The notes: generated from the letters alone by a model not told the origin. 6,014 nt of DNA from JBEEJZ01 sp041168905 (GCA_041168905.1 JBEEJZ010000115.1:1-6014); one strand, 5' to 3'. Counted from the first letter of the stretch, positions 1-6,014 are shown. Made by a program: numbers and translations.

Positions 1-306
1 TTTGACAAGTCGCTGCTCAGTTTGATGATCAAGCTGCTGGGGGTCTACCCACCAGGCACCGTGGTGCAACTCAGTGATGGGGCGCTGGCCTTGGTGATTG
101 CGCCGGGGGAAAGCGCGCTGAAACCCACCGTGCTTTTGTATACGCCCGAACTGGCCAAAGACGAAGCGCCCACGCTGGAGTTGGCCAACGAACCCGATTT
201 GAAGATTGCCGAAGCCATTCGGCCATCCACCTTGCCCGCCGACGTATTTCAGTGGCTCAGTCCGCAGCAGCGGCTGTCGTATTTCTTCTCGGTGGATGGC
301 AAGTAG
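1..306 (+). CDS. C-terminal part of an HD-GYP-type cyclic-di-GMP phosphodiesterase (5' end outside window)
   Basis: The reading frame is open from base 1 to a TAG at 304-306, giving the last 101 residues of a longer protein. The apparent TTG or ATG codons near base 22 are internal, because the frame has no stop upstream of them. The segment IKLLGVYPPGTVVQLSDG (about residues 10-27 of the fragment) closely resembles the region that follows the catalytic HD-GYP domain in many proteobacterial cyclic-di-GMP phosphodiesterases; the stretch after it (LALVIAPGE, then a Lys-Pro-x-Val strand) also fits. The catalytic HD and GYP motifs themselves are not in the window, so activity cannot be judged. Family knowledge says such enzymes hydrolyse cyclic-di-GMP and thereby favour motility. 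The gene converges on flgL with an 18-base gap. The family call rests on this C-terminal signature alone; upstream sensor or receiver domains are unknown. Confidence 0.7.
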   Translation, partial: FDKSLLSLMIKLLGVYPPGTVVQLSDGALALVIAPGESALKPTVLLYTPELAKDEAPTLELANEPDLKIAEAIRPSTLPADVFQWLSPQQRLSYFFSVDGK

Positions 307-319
307 GCCGAAGGCGGCC
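306..319. terminator. Short GC-rich hairpin between convergent genes, possible weak bidirectional terminator
   Basis: GGCCG (306-310) and CGGCC (315-319) are perfect inverted repeats around a 4-base AAGG loop. The hairpin starts on the last base of the plus-strand stop codon and ends 5 bases short of the flgL stop codon. Its position between two converging genes fits termination from both sides. Neither strand has a T-run after the stem and the stem is only 5 base pairs, so it does not meet the usual rules for an intrinsic terminator; it may be chance in GC-rich DNA. Confidence 0.25.
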
Positions 320-324
320 GCGAA

Positions 325-1647
325 TCAACCGATGTAGTTAAACAGCGAGAGCTTCTGCATTTGGGCATAGGACTGCAGCGCTGCTTGGTAGCCGGTCTGC
401 TGGTTGTTGAAGTCAGAGATGCCCTTGATCATGTCCATGTCTTCGGCGCGCGAGCGGTTGCCTTCCTGCTCGATGTTGCGCTTGCTGTTGGTGTTGGAAA
501 TGCTGTCGGCCCGGTTCAGCAAGTCGCCCGCCTGGCCACGCACTGCCGAAACGCGTTCCATGCTGATGTCAATATTTTTCAAGGCCTGGCCCACGGCCTG
601 GCTTGCGGCGTTGTTGTTGGCGGCACTGCCAATGTCGCGAATGGCGGAGTCCATCATGCTGAACACGCTGACCGAGGGCTGGATGCTGACAATGTCGTCC
701 ACAGCCGGGCTTCCCGAGATATTGAAGGTCAAGCCCGGGACGCCGGTGATATTGATCTTGCCGCTGCCATCACTGGTGGCGGTGAGCCCGGTGGCCAAAG
801 GTACGCTGGTGCCGGGGTCAAAGGGTTCGACCGGGTTTTCAAACACGTCATAGGTGATGGTGGTGATCGTTTGCCCGGACACCACCGCCGATGTGGAGCC
901 GGTGACGGTGAGCTTGTAGGGCAACTCGGTGGCGGGCACCTGGGGGTCAAGCTTCAGGGTGTCGGTAAGCAGGGTGCGCCCTGCAGGCACGGGGTCAATG
1001 CGGTAGGCGGGCACGGCAGGCGGCGTGATTTGCACCAGCTTGCCCACGGTGGTGTTGAAAGTGCCGTCGCGGGCCGGGTGGCTCATGAATGCGCTCTCAC
1101 CGTCCAGTGTGAACGGGATCGCATACGGGCCCGTGGCGACCTGGCCTGGAAGCCCGTCAAAGGTGTAGTCGGGCGCCACGGTTTTGGGGCCAACAAAGGG
1201 AGTCAAGGCACTGCCCAGCGCCGCAAACACGGGCTGGCCATTGGCATCGGTGGTGTTGGCCAGCGAAAAAATGCGGTCGCGCAAGCCGCTGAGCTGCTGT
1301 GCAATGGTGGTGCGCTCTGCGGGGGTGTGCCCGCCGTTGCCTGCGCTGACCACCAATTCACGAAAGTCTTGCAGCGCGCTCGTCACATCGCCCAGGGTGC
1401 CTTCTGCCTGGGCAATGGCGTTGCGCTGCGATTCCAGGGCGCGCTGGTCGGTGGCAATGCGGGCAATGCGGTTGAGTGCGCGTTCGGCCTGGGCTGCACC
1501 GGTGGGGTCGTCACTGGGGCTGTTGATTTTTTTGCCTGATGTGAGGTTCTCCTGCAAATTGGCCAGTGTGGTCTGGCGTGTTTGCAGGTTGTGCAGGGTG
1601 CCGTCGTAGGCATTGGCCGTACCGAGCCGGGAGAGCGAGTTGGACAT
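325..1647 (-). CDS. flgL: Flagellar hook-filament junction protein FlgL (HAP3)
   Basis: FlgL is the second junction protein between the hook and the filament; it is exported by the flagellar type III system and sits next to flagellin, with which it is homologous. The 440-residue product has both family signatures. At the N-terminus (residues 28-55) is the flagellin-like helix segment LTSGKKINSPSDDPTGAAQA. At the C-terminus (residues 408-440) is a helical segment with FNNQQTGYQAALQSYAQMQ followed by KLSLFNYI. Both ends should form the coiled-coil core. The protein is well over 100 residues longer than E. coli FlgL (about 317); the extra length is a Pro/Thr/Gly-rich central region (about 150-325), presumably surface exposed, ending in a FlgK-like module. 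No cysteine is present. The ATG start is preceded at 7 bases by GGAG, and the flgK stop lies 24 bases upstream, so it is the last gene of the operon. Identity is secure. Confidence 0.96.
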   Translation of the reverse strand: MSNSLSRLGTANAYDGTLHNLQTRQTTLANLQENLTSGKKINSPSDDPTGAAQAERALNRIARIATDQRALESQRNAIAQAEGTLGDVTSALQDFRELVVSAGNGGHTPAERTTIAQQLSGLRDRIFSLANTTDANGQPVFAALGSALTPFVGPKTVAPDYTFDGLPGQVATGPYAIPFTLDGESAFMSHPARDGTFNTTVGKLVQITPPAVPAYRIDPVPAGRTLLTDTLKLDPQVPATELPYKLTVTGSTSAVVSGQTITTITYDVFENPVEPFDPGTSVPLATGLTATSDGSGKINITGVPGLTFNISGSPAVDDIVSIQPSVSVFSMMDSAIRDIGSAANNNAASQAVGQALKNIDISMERVSAVRGQAGDLLNRADSISNTNSKRNIEQEGNRSRAEDMDMIKGISDFNNQQTGYQAALQSYAQMQKLSLFNYIG

Positions 1648-1652
1648 AAAAG

Positions 1653-1658
1653 ATCTCC
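1653..1658 (-). promoter_or_regulatory. Ribosome binding site of flgL
   Basis: On the minus strand the sequence GGAGAT lies in the short flgK-flgL gap, with its GGAG core 7 bases before the flgL ATG. This spacing is typical and supports the ATG at 1647-1645 as the start. Confidence 0.8.
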
Positions 1659-1671
1659 GTAATGCACCGGC

Positions 1672-3720
1672 CTATCGGCCCATGCCCTGTAGCAGCGTAT
1701 CAAAAATACTTTGCGATATCTGAATCATTTTGGCCGAGGCCTGGTAGGCCTGCTGGTACTGCAACAGTTTGGCCGCCTCTTCGTCCAGATTGACCCCGGA
1801 AACGCCCGCCCGGTTTTTTTCTGCGTTGACAGCAATGCTGCTGGAGACTTGCGCCGAGTAGTTGGCGCTTTGGGAGCGGATGCCAATTTGCGAAATCAGA
1901 CCGGCGTAGCCGTCGCTCATCGACGCACCGTCAAACATCACCTGGTCGCGTAAGTCCATCATCGCCGTGGCGTTGCCACCACTGAGCGTGGCATACGGGT
2001 TTTGCTTGATGGTGAGGGTGTCGTTGTTGGCCGGTGCCCCCGTAAGCGTGAGCGAAAAACCGGGCGCACCGGGTGGCGTGTAGCTGATGGCCTGCCCCGA
2101 GTTGTAGGGCTGGCCGGACACCACGGGTGGCACTGGGGCGGTGGTGTCGATGATGTCGTAAAACGTGCCCGCAGGGGTGACGGTGAACTGCACCGTGTAG
2201 TCCTGAATCGGTGCCGCTGCCGTCGTGGGCATGGTCTTGGCCATCAGGCTGGACACCGCCAGCGAGCCCTTGTTGGTGGGCGTCAGCGTGACCGCCAATG
2301 GGTTGCCCACGGCCAGCGCACTGGGGGTGGAAAACTCGCGCGCCACATTGCTGGTGACGGTGCTGTAGGGCTTGAGCAAAAACCGGGCACCCACACCGGG
2401 GTCAGTGGTGGTGTCTGCGTCCAGGGACAGGCCATCGATGGTGGTGCCCGTGAATGGCCCGGTGGCCGGGTCGGTGCTGGTTTGGAATGCAAACGTTCCG
2501 CGTGCGGGCGGTGTGCCGGGCGTGAATTCAAATGCGGTTACCTTGCCGTCGCTCTTGCGCTGGATCGTGCCGGTGCCTGGGGCGGGTGGTGCGGCGGCGG
2601 TAGTGAAGTTGATTTCGTAGTCCGATGGCACCAAGTCCTTGGGAATACTCATGGTGATGCCCAGCGAGCCCGCAATGGCGTTGGTGCCTGCGTTGACCGG
2701 AAAGTCTGGCACCAACACGTTGGCATTGGTTGAGGTAATCGGTGTGAGCAAATCCCCGCCGGGGTTGCCATTGAGGTCAATGCCCAGCCGGTGTTGTTGA
2801 TTCAGCGTGGTGGTGACTGCGGCGGTAATGCGCCCAAGCAGATTGCGCGCCTCGTTCATATCGTTGTTTTGCACTTTGAGCAGTGCCACCACTTCGCCGC
2901 CACCCAGGGTGTTTTCGTCCAGCGGGGTAACGGTACCGTTGCGCATCATGGCAATCTTGCTTTTTTGCGGGTCCTGAAACTCATCGCCGGTAATCACAAT
3001 CTTGGACGCCGTATGCCCCAGCACCAGGCTTTGGCTGCCACCCACGAACACGCCAATCGTGCCATCGCTGGCGGGAATTTGCGTGGTTTGCACCAGCTTG
3101 TTCAAGCTGCTGATCAGGTAGTCGCGGCGATCCAGCAGGTCGTTGGGAGGCTGTCCACGGCCCAGTGCACGGGCAATTTGCTCGTTCACATCGGCAATGT
3201 TCTGGGCCAGGGTGTTGACATCGTTGACCTTGTCTTGCAACGACTGCTTCAAGCCAGTCATCAGGTCGTCCAGCCCCAGTGGCTCGGTGCGCATGCGCCG
3301 CGCGGCCTCTTCCACACGGGTGAGCAGCACGGTGCGGGCGGTCATGTCGGTCGGCGTGCTGGCCACGTCGGAGAAGGCATTCATCATGTCGTTGATGGCG
3401 GCCCCCAGACCTTCGGGGCCGCCCTGAAAGATGGAGCCAATTTGTTTCAGGTAGTCGGCGCGCAAGGTGTCACCCGCAGCAACCGAGCCGGACAGTGCGG
3501 CTTGGCGGGTGAGGAAGGCGTCGAAGCTGCGGGTAATGGTTTCCACCGCAACGCCCTTGCCCACATAGCCGTTGCCGGAATATTGGCCTTGCACGGCATT
3601 GAGAATCACCTTCTGGGTGGAATACCCGGGGGTGTTGACGTTGGCAATGTTGTTGCCAGCGGTTTGCAGAGCCAGCAAATTGGCCTGCAGCGCTTGGGTG
3701 CCGACGGTAAGTACGCCCAT
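1672..3720 (-). CDS. flgK: Flagellar hook-associated protein FlgK (HAP1)
   Basis: FlgK is the first hook-filament junction protein, exported through the flagellar type III system and assembled on the distal end of the hook. The 682-residue product opens with the flagellar axial-protein (rod-type) motif: residues 15-34 include LQTAGNNIANVNTPGYSTQ. It closes with the matching C-terminal motif SGVNLDEEAAKLLQYQQAYQ (641-660) followed by ASAKMIQISQSIFDTLL. A helical region follows the N-terminus (about 80-310), including the well-conserved NDLLDRRDYLISSL segment (193-206). It is much longer than E. coli FlgK (about 547). The surplus lies in about 360-580, where two similar modules occur: DYEINFT to FLLKPY (367-452) and DYTVQFT to LTIKQNPY (507-576). 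No cysteine is present. The gene lies 12 bases after flgJ with GGAG 6 bases before its ATG. Identity is secure; only the modular repeat is my reading. Confidence 0.97.
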   Translation of the reverse strand: MGVLTVGTQALQANLLALQTAGNNIANVNTPGYSTQKVILNAVQGQYSGNGYVGKGVAVETITRSFDAFLTRQAALSGSVAAGDTLRADYLKQIGSIFQGGPEGLGAAINDMMNAFSDVASTPTDMTARTVLLTRVEEAARRMRTEPLGLDDLMTGLKQSLQDKVNDVNTLAQNIADVNEQIARALGRGQPPNDLLDRRDYLISSLNKLVQTTQIPASDGTIGVFVGGSQSLVLGHTASKIVITGDEFQDPQKSKIAMMRNGTVTPLDENTLGGGEVVALLKVQNNDMNEARNLLGRITAAVTTTLNQQHRLGIDLNGNPGGDLLTPITSTNANVLVPDFPVNAGTNAIAGSLGITMSIPKDLVPSDYEINFTTAAAPPAPGTGTIQRKSDGKVTAFEFTPGTPPARGTFAFQTSTDPATGPFTGTTIDGLSLDADTTTDPGVGARFLLKPYSTVTSNVAREFSTPSALAVGNPLAVTLTPTNKGSLAVSSLMAKTMPTTAAAPIQDYTVQFTVTPAGTFYDIIDTTAPVPPVVSGQPYNSGQAISYTPPGAPGFSLTLTGAPANNDTLTIKQNPYATLSGGNATAMMDLRDQVMFDGASMSDGYAGLISQIGIRSQSANYSAQVSSSIAVNAEKNRAGVSGVNLDEEAAKLLQYQQAYQASAKMIQISQSIFDTLLQGMGR
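1993..2205 (-). repeat. FlgK central module, second copy (protein-level repeat)
   Basis: FlgK residues 506-576 start with QDYTVQFT and end with the pattern GFSLTLTGAPANNDTLTIKQ plus NPY. The arrangement (D-Y-x-hydrophobic strand at the front, a G-hydrophobic strand, an acidic turn, then a hydrophobic strand and K-x-P-Y at the end) repeats that of residues 366-452. Similarity is seen at protein level only; I do not see a DNA repeat. Boundaries are approximate. Confidence 0.5.
2365..2625 (-). repeat. FlgK central module, first copy (protein-level repeat)
   Basis: FlgK residues 366-452 begin SDYEINFT, continue through a QRKSDGK turn and end with DGLSLDAD, then GARFLLKPY. This end matches the common proteobacterial FlgK pattern in which a DGL strand is followed by a G-D/A-R-F-L-L-x-P segment. 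It resembles the second copy further along the protein. Boundaries are approximate. Confidence 0.5.
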
Positions 3721-3726
3721 GGTGTG

Positions 3727-3730
3727 CTCC
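3727..3730 (-). promoter_or_regulatory. Ribosome binding site of flgK
   Basis: GGAG on the minus strand lies between the flgJ stop codon and the flgK ATG, 6 bases before the start. It decides the ATG at 3720-3718, which also gives the standard short FlgK N-terminus (MGVLTVGTQALQ). Confidence 0.75.
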
Positions 3731-3732
3731 GC

Positions 3733-4809
3733 TTAGACCTGCACACGCCGCAGTTGCTGCGTGGTGTTAATGGCTCGGCTCAGCTTGAGGGCGTAGTCGG
3801 GGTCGGTGGCATAGCCCGCTTTTTGCAAGCCGCTGGCAAACGCATAGGCGGAGCCGGTCTGGGCCTTGGCCTTGGCGTAGCGGGGGCTTTCGGTAATCAG
3901 CTTGGCGTAGTCCTTGAACGAATCTTCATACGAGTCGTAGGCGCGGAATTTGGCCACCTGTTTGGTCGCTTTTCCATTCACATACTCGGTGGTGGTAACT
4001 TCTGCCACTTTGCCAGTCCAGTCGCCTCCGGCCTTGATGCCGAACAGATTGAATGCGGGCGCGCCACCTTTGTGCTTGATTTCAAACTTGCCCCAGCCGG
4101 TTTCATGGCCGGCCTGGCCCAGCATGTAGCTGGCGGGAATGCCGCTGGCTTTTTCCGCCTGGTTGGCGGCTTCCGAATGCTTGCGGACAAAGTCTGCCTG
4201 GCTTACAGACGCCTGGCGGGGAGTGCGGGTGATGGCATTGGTGTTCAGGTTGCCAGTGCGTGCGGGTGAGGCAGTTGCTGTCGAAGCGGATACCGTGGGC
4301 ACAGCCTGAAAACCCGCAGCAGGTGCACTTGGAGCGCGCGACATGGTGGCTGGCGGCTGCGCGGCAGCGGACAGCGTACTGGTAACGGGTATCAGGCCCG
4401 CCATCTCGTCGGCATGGGCCGCTGCTGCCGCTTCCGCCGCCCTGTCGGTGTCTTGCATGGCCGCAACCGATTGGCGGGTGAGCTGTTGGGCAATCAGGTC
4501 GGACAAGCCGCCGGGCTGGCCCGACATCTGCACCGCGAATTGCTGGTCCAGCAAGTCGGTGCCCAGGTCGCTGCCCGCATTGTCCAGCATGCCGGATTTG
4601 GGGGACGCTTCGCGCATGCTTTTGATCAGCTCGCGCATGAACAGGGACTCGAATTGTTTGGCGGTTTCCTTGATGGCTTTGGGGCTGCTTTTGCCCGCTT
4701 CCATTTTCAGGTTGCCCAGTGTTTGCGCGTCGGCTGCAAGGCCACCGGACAGCGATGGTCCGCTGTAGCTTGGGGCATAGCCTGCGCCGTTGACAGAGCC
4801 TAAGGACAT
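3733..4809 (-). CDS. flgJ: Flagellar rod-capping protein and peptidoglycan hydrolase FlgJ (two-domain form)
   Basis: FlgJ scaffolds rod assembly in the periplasm and cuts peptidoglycan so the rod can pass. The 358-residue product has two domains. Residues about 44-113 are the rod-binding domain, with KETAKQFESLFMRELIKSMR (47-66) and LLDQQFAVQMS. Residues about 203-355 are the glucosaminidase-type domain. Its catalytic glutamate should be E236 in GQAGHETGWGKF; FNLFGIKAG (253-261), TTEY (273-276, E275) and FRAYDSYEDSFKDYAKL (289-303, D300) match the region of acidic residues shown to matter in Salmonella FlgJ. All key positions I can judge are intact. The domains are joined by a low-complexity linker (about 120-200) rich in Ala, Ser, Thr and Pro, which accounts for the extra length over E. 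coli FlgJ (313). No signal peptide is seen, as expected for export by the flagellar apparatus. The start lies one base after the flgI stop, with a strong ribosome binding site. Confidence 0.97.
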   Translation of the reverse strand: MSLGSVNGAGYAPSYSGPSLSGGLAADAQTLGNLKMEAGKSSPKAIKETAKQFESLFMRELIKSMREASPKSGMLDNAGSDLGTDLLDQQFAVQMSGQPGGLSDLIAQQLTRQSVAAMQDTDRAAEAAAAAHADEMAGLIPVTSTLSAAAQPPATMSRAPSAPAAGFQAVPTVSASTATASPARTGNLNTNAITRTPRQASVSQADFVRKHSEAANQAEKASGIPASYMLGQAGHETGWGKFEIKHKGGAPAFNLFGIKAGGDWTGKVAEVTTTEYVNGKATKQVAKFRAYDSYEDSFKDYAKLITESPRYAKAKAQTGSAYAFASGLQKAGYATDPDYALKLSRAINTTQQLRRVQV

Positions 4810-4810
4810 A

Positions 4811-5977
4811 TCAAATTACCTCCAGCTCTGCGTTGAGCGCGCCCGCCGCCTTGATGGCTTGCAAAATGGCCAGCAGGTCTTGCGGAGTTGCGCCCAGCGA
4901 GTTCAGGGCCTTCACCACATCGGTGAGCTGCGCAGCAGCCCCAATTTGAATCAGCTTGCCGGGTTCTTGTTTGATGTCGATGGCGGCTTTTTCGGTGACC
5001 ACGGTTTGCCCGCCCGACAAGGGGTTGGGCTGGCTGACCAGGGGTGTCGACGAAATGCTGATGGACAAATTGCCGTGGGCAATGGCGCAGGGCCCCAGGG
5101 TGACGGCCTGGTTCAGCACGATGGAGCCGGTGCGCGAATTGATGATGACTTTGGCCGAGGCCACTGACGACTCCACGGGCAGTTCCTCCATCTCGGCAAT
5201 GAAGCTCACGCGCGCATTGGGGTTGGTGGGGGCCTTGACTTGCACGGTGCGGCCATCCAGCGCCTGGGCTACGCCGTCGCCAAACTTGGCGTTAACAGCC
5301 TGTGCCACTTTGCGGGCGGTTTGAAAGTCGTGCGAGCTCAGGCTCAGGCTCACGGTGTCACCTTCCTGCAAGGTGTTGGGCACAGCACGTTCCACTTGCG
5401 CCCCTTCGGGGATACGGCCCACGCTCAGGTGGTTGACTGTGACCTTGCTGCCACCGGCAGCAGCTCCGGCACCGGCCACGATCAGGTTGCCCTGGGCGAT
5501 GGCATACACCTCGCCGTCCACGCCTTTGAGCGGTGTGGCAATCAGTGTGCCGCCCTTGAGCGACTTGGCATTGCCCAGCGATGACACATTGATGTCCAGC
5601 GTTTGCCCGGGACGCGCAAAGGCGGGCAGCTGCGTGGTCACAAGCACGGCGGCCACGTTTTTCATTTGCAATTGGGCCAACTGTGCTGCGGGCAGGGTCA
5701 GGCCCAGTTGCTTCATGTAGTTGGACAGGCCCTGGGTGGTGTAGGGCATTTGGGTGGTTTGGTCACCCGTGCCATCCAGGCCGACGACCAAGCCAAAACC
5801 CGTCAGCTGGTTGCTGCGCACGCCTTCAATGGACGCCACTTCCTTGATGCGGGCGGCGTGGGCCAGGGGTGCAAAGACCAATGCACACAGCATCAGCAAG
5901 GCCACAAACACAGACCACGCCAACGCCATAAATGGCCATGGGGCTTGCCCTTTCTTGGACTGTGGTTTGGTGTTCAT
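4811..5977 (-). CDS. flgI: Flagellar P-ring protein FlgI
   Basis: FlgI is secreted by Sec to the periplasm and forms the P ring, the bushing around the rod at the peptidoglycan layer. The 388-residue product has a Sec signal peptide: basic N-region with KK at 8-9, hydrophobic stretch about 16-36, and likely cleavage after AHA at 39-41, giving a mature start ARIKEV. Family signatures follow: GFGLVVGLDGTGD (60-72), RPGQTLDINVSSLGNAKSLK (122-141), GGTLIATPLKGVDGEVYAIA (142-161), SVGRIPEGA (185-193) and the C-terminal GATPQDLLAILQAIKAAGAL (362-381). The mature protein has one cysteine (C297). I chose the ATG at 5977-5975; a GTG 12 bases upstream (5989-5987) is in frame and would add four residues, but no Shine-Dalgarno sequence precedes it, while a weak GTGA lies 8 bases before the ATG. 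The frame has no stop between that GTG and the window edge. Identity is secure, the exact start less so. Confidence 0.96.
   Translation of the reverse strand: MNTKPQSKKGQAPWPFMALAWSVFVALLMLCALVFAPLAHAARIKEVASIEGVRSNQLTGFGLVVGLDGTGDQTTQMPYTTQGLSNYMKQLGLTLPAAQLAQLQMKNVAAVLVTTQLPAFARPGQTLDINVSSLGNAKSLKGGTLIATPLKGVDGEVYAIAQGNLIVAGAGAAAGGSKVTVNHLSVGRIPEGAQVERAVPNTLQEGDTVSLSLSSHDFQTARKVAQAVNAKFGDGVAQALDGRTVQVKAPTNPNARVSFIAEMEELPVESSVASAKVIINSRTGSIVLNQAVTLGPCAIAHGNLSISISSTPLVSQPNPLSGGQTVVTEKAAIDIKQEPGKLIQIGAAAQLTDVVKALNSLGATPQDLLAILQAIKAAGALNAELEVI
4818..4823 (-). promoter_or_regulatory. Ribosome binding site of flgJ, inside the flgI coding end
   Basis: The minus strand carries a perfect GGAGGT 8 bases before the flgJ ATG. 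It is embedded in the last codons of flgI (Leu-Glu-Val), and the junction reads TGATATG, with stop and start separated by one base. This arrangement suggests translational coupling of FlgJ to FlgI. Confidence 0.85.
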
Positions 5978-6014
5978 ATGCCGACTCACTAAATAGGGCG
6001 ATCCGACTGGATCT
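5978..6014 (-). other. Leader region of flgI at window edge
   Basis: These 37 bases precede the chosen flgI start. They do not encode a recognisable FlgH C-terminus in any minus-strand frame (one frame ends at a TAG at 5991-5989, but its residues IQSDRPI do not look like FlgH). If flgH is the preceding gene, as in related operons, its stop codon should lie beyond the window. No convincing promoter is visible. Confidence 0.4.

Noticed and set aside
1..6. TTGAC(A) at the left edge as a -35 promoter element.
   Set aside because: It lies inside the open frame of the HD-GYP-like gene and no -10 element follows at the right distance.
361..1539. A 392-codon open frame on the plus strand, antisense to flgL.
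   Set aside because: It is the antisense shadow of flgL, with low-complexity Gly/Val/Ala/His composition and no recognisable motif.
1672..1679. On the minus strand GCCGATAG matches 7 of 8 bases of the sigma-28 (FliA) -10 element GCCGATAA, just upstream of flgL.
   Set aside because: There is no TAAA-like -35 element at about 15 bases upstream, and the bases encode the Gly-Arg-stop end of FlgK. A match at the -10 alone is not enough for a promoter call.
1669..1680. GGCC-TATC-GGCC inverted repeat across the flgK stop codon, as a possible terminator or processing hairpin between flgK and flgL.
   Set aside because: The stem is only 4 base pairs, there is no T-run, and half of it is coding sequence. 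It is expected by chance in DNA of this composition.
2791..4269. A 492-codon open frame on the plus strand, antisense to flgK and flgJ.
   Set aside because: It spans two clearly genuine genes on the other strand and its residues (rich in Gly, His, Val and Arg, no domain) are typical of antisense frames in GC-rich DNA. It has no ribosome site I can see.
5885..5887. Cysteine at position 31 of the FlgI signal peptide as a possible lipoprotein attachment site.
   Set aside because: The residues before it (L-M-L) do not fit a lipobox, which needs a small residue at -1, and a good signal peptidase I site (AHA) follows at 39-41. FlgI proteins are not lipoproteins; FlgH is.

Overview
The window reads as the distal end of a flagellar rod/ring/hook operon from a Gram-negative bacterium, most likely a betaproteobacterium of the Burkholderiales (Comamonadaceae-like). 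The clues are the high GC content, the protein flavour of every gene, a FlgJ that fuses a rod-binding domain to a peptidoglycan hydrolase, and the presence of a P-ring protein (FlgI), which implies an outer membrane. The family and order are inferred from protein resemblance only.

Layout. Four genes lie head to tail on the minus strand in the order flgI (4811..5977), flgJ (3733..4809), flgK (1672..3720) and flgL (325..1647). The gaps are 1, 12 and 24 bases, and flgJ, flgK and flgL each have a recognisable Shine-Dalgarno sequence, so they are almost certainly one transcription unit. Its promoter and the expected upstream genes (flgH, flgG and so on) lie beyond the right edge. At the left edge a plus-strand gene (1..306, 5' end missing) runs convergently into flgL. 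It looks like the C-terminal tail of an HD-GYP type cyclic-di-GMP phosphodiesterase. A short GC-rich hairpin sits in the 18-base gap between the two converging genes. No stretch over 25 bases lacks a gene, and I see no RNA genes, mobile elements, CRISPR arrays or recombination sites.

How the genes work together. FlgI builds the periplasmic P ring around the rod. FlgJ caps the growing rod and cuts peptidoglycan to let it through. FlgK and FlgL are the two junction proteins between the hook and the flagellin filament. The convergent HD-GYP-like gene would lower cyclic-di-GMP, a second messenger that generally opposes motility, so its position beside a flagellar operon makes sense but is not proof of a link.

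Novelty. This is mostly a conventional flagellar region and I found no credible undescribed system. The points worth a second look are the enlarged central regions of FlgK and FlgL, which seem to share a repeated module (two copies in FlgK, one in FlgL), and a FlgI with only one cysteine in the mature protein, so it cannot form the intramolecular disulfide known from E. coli FlgI.
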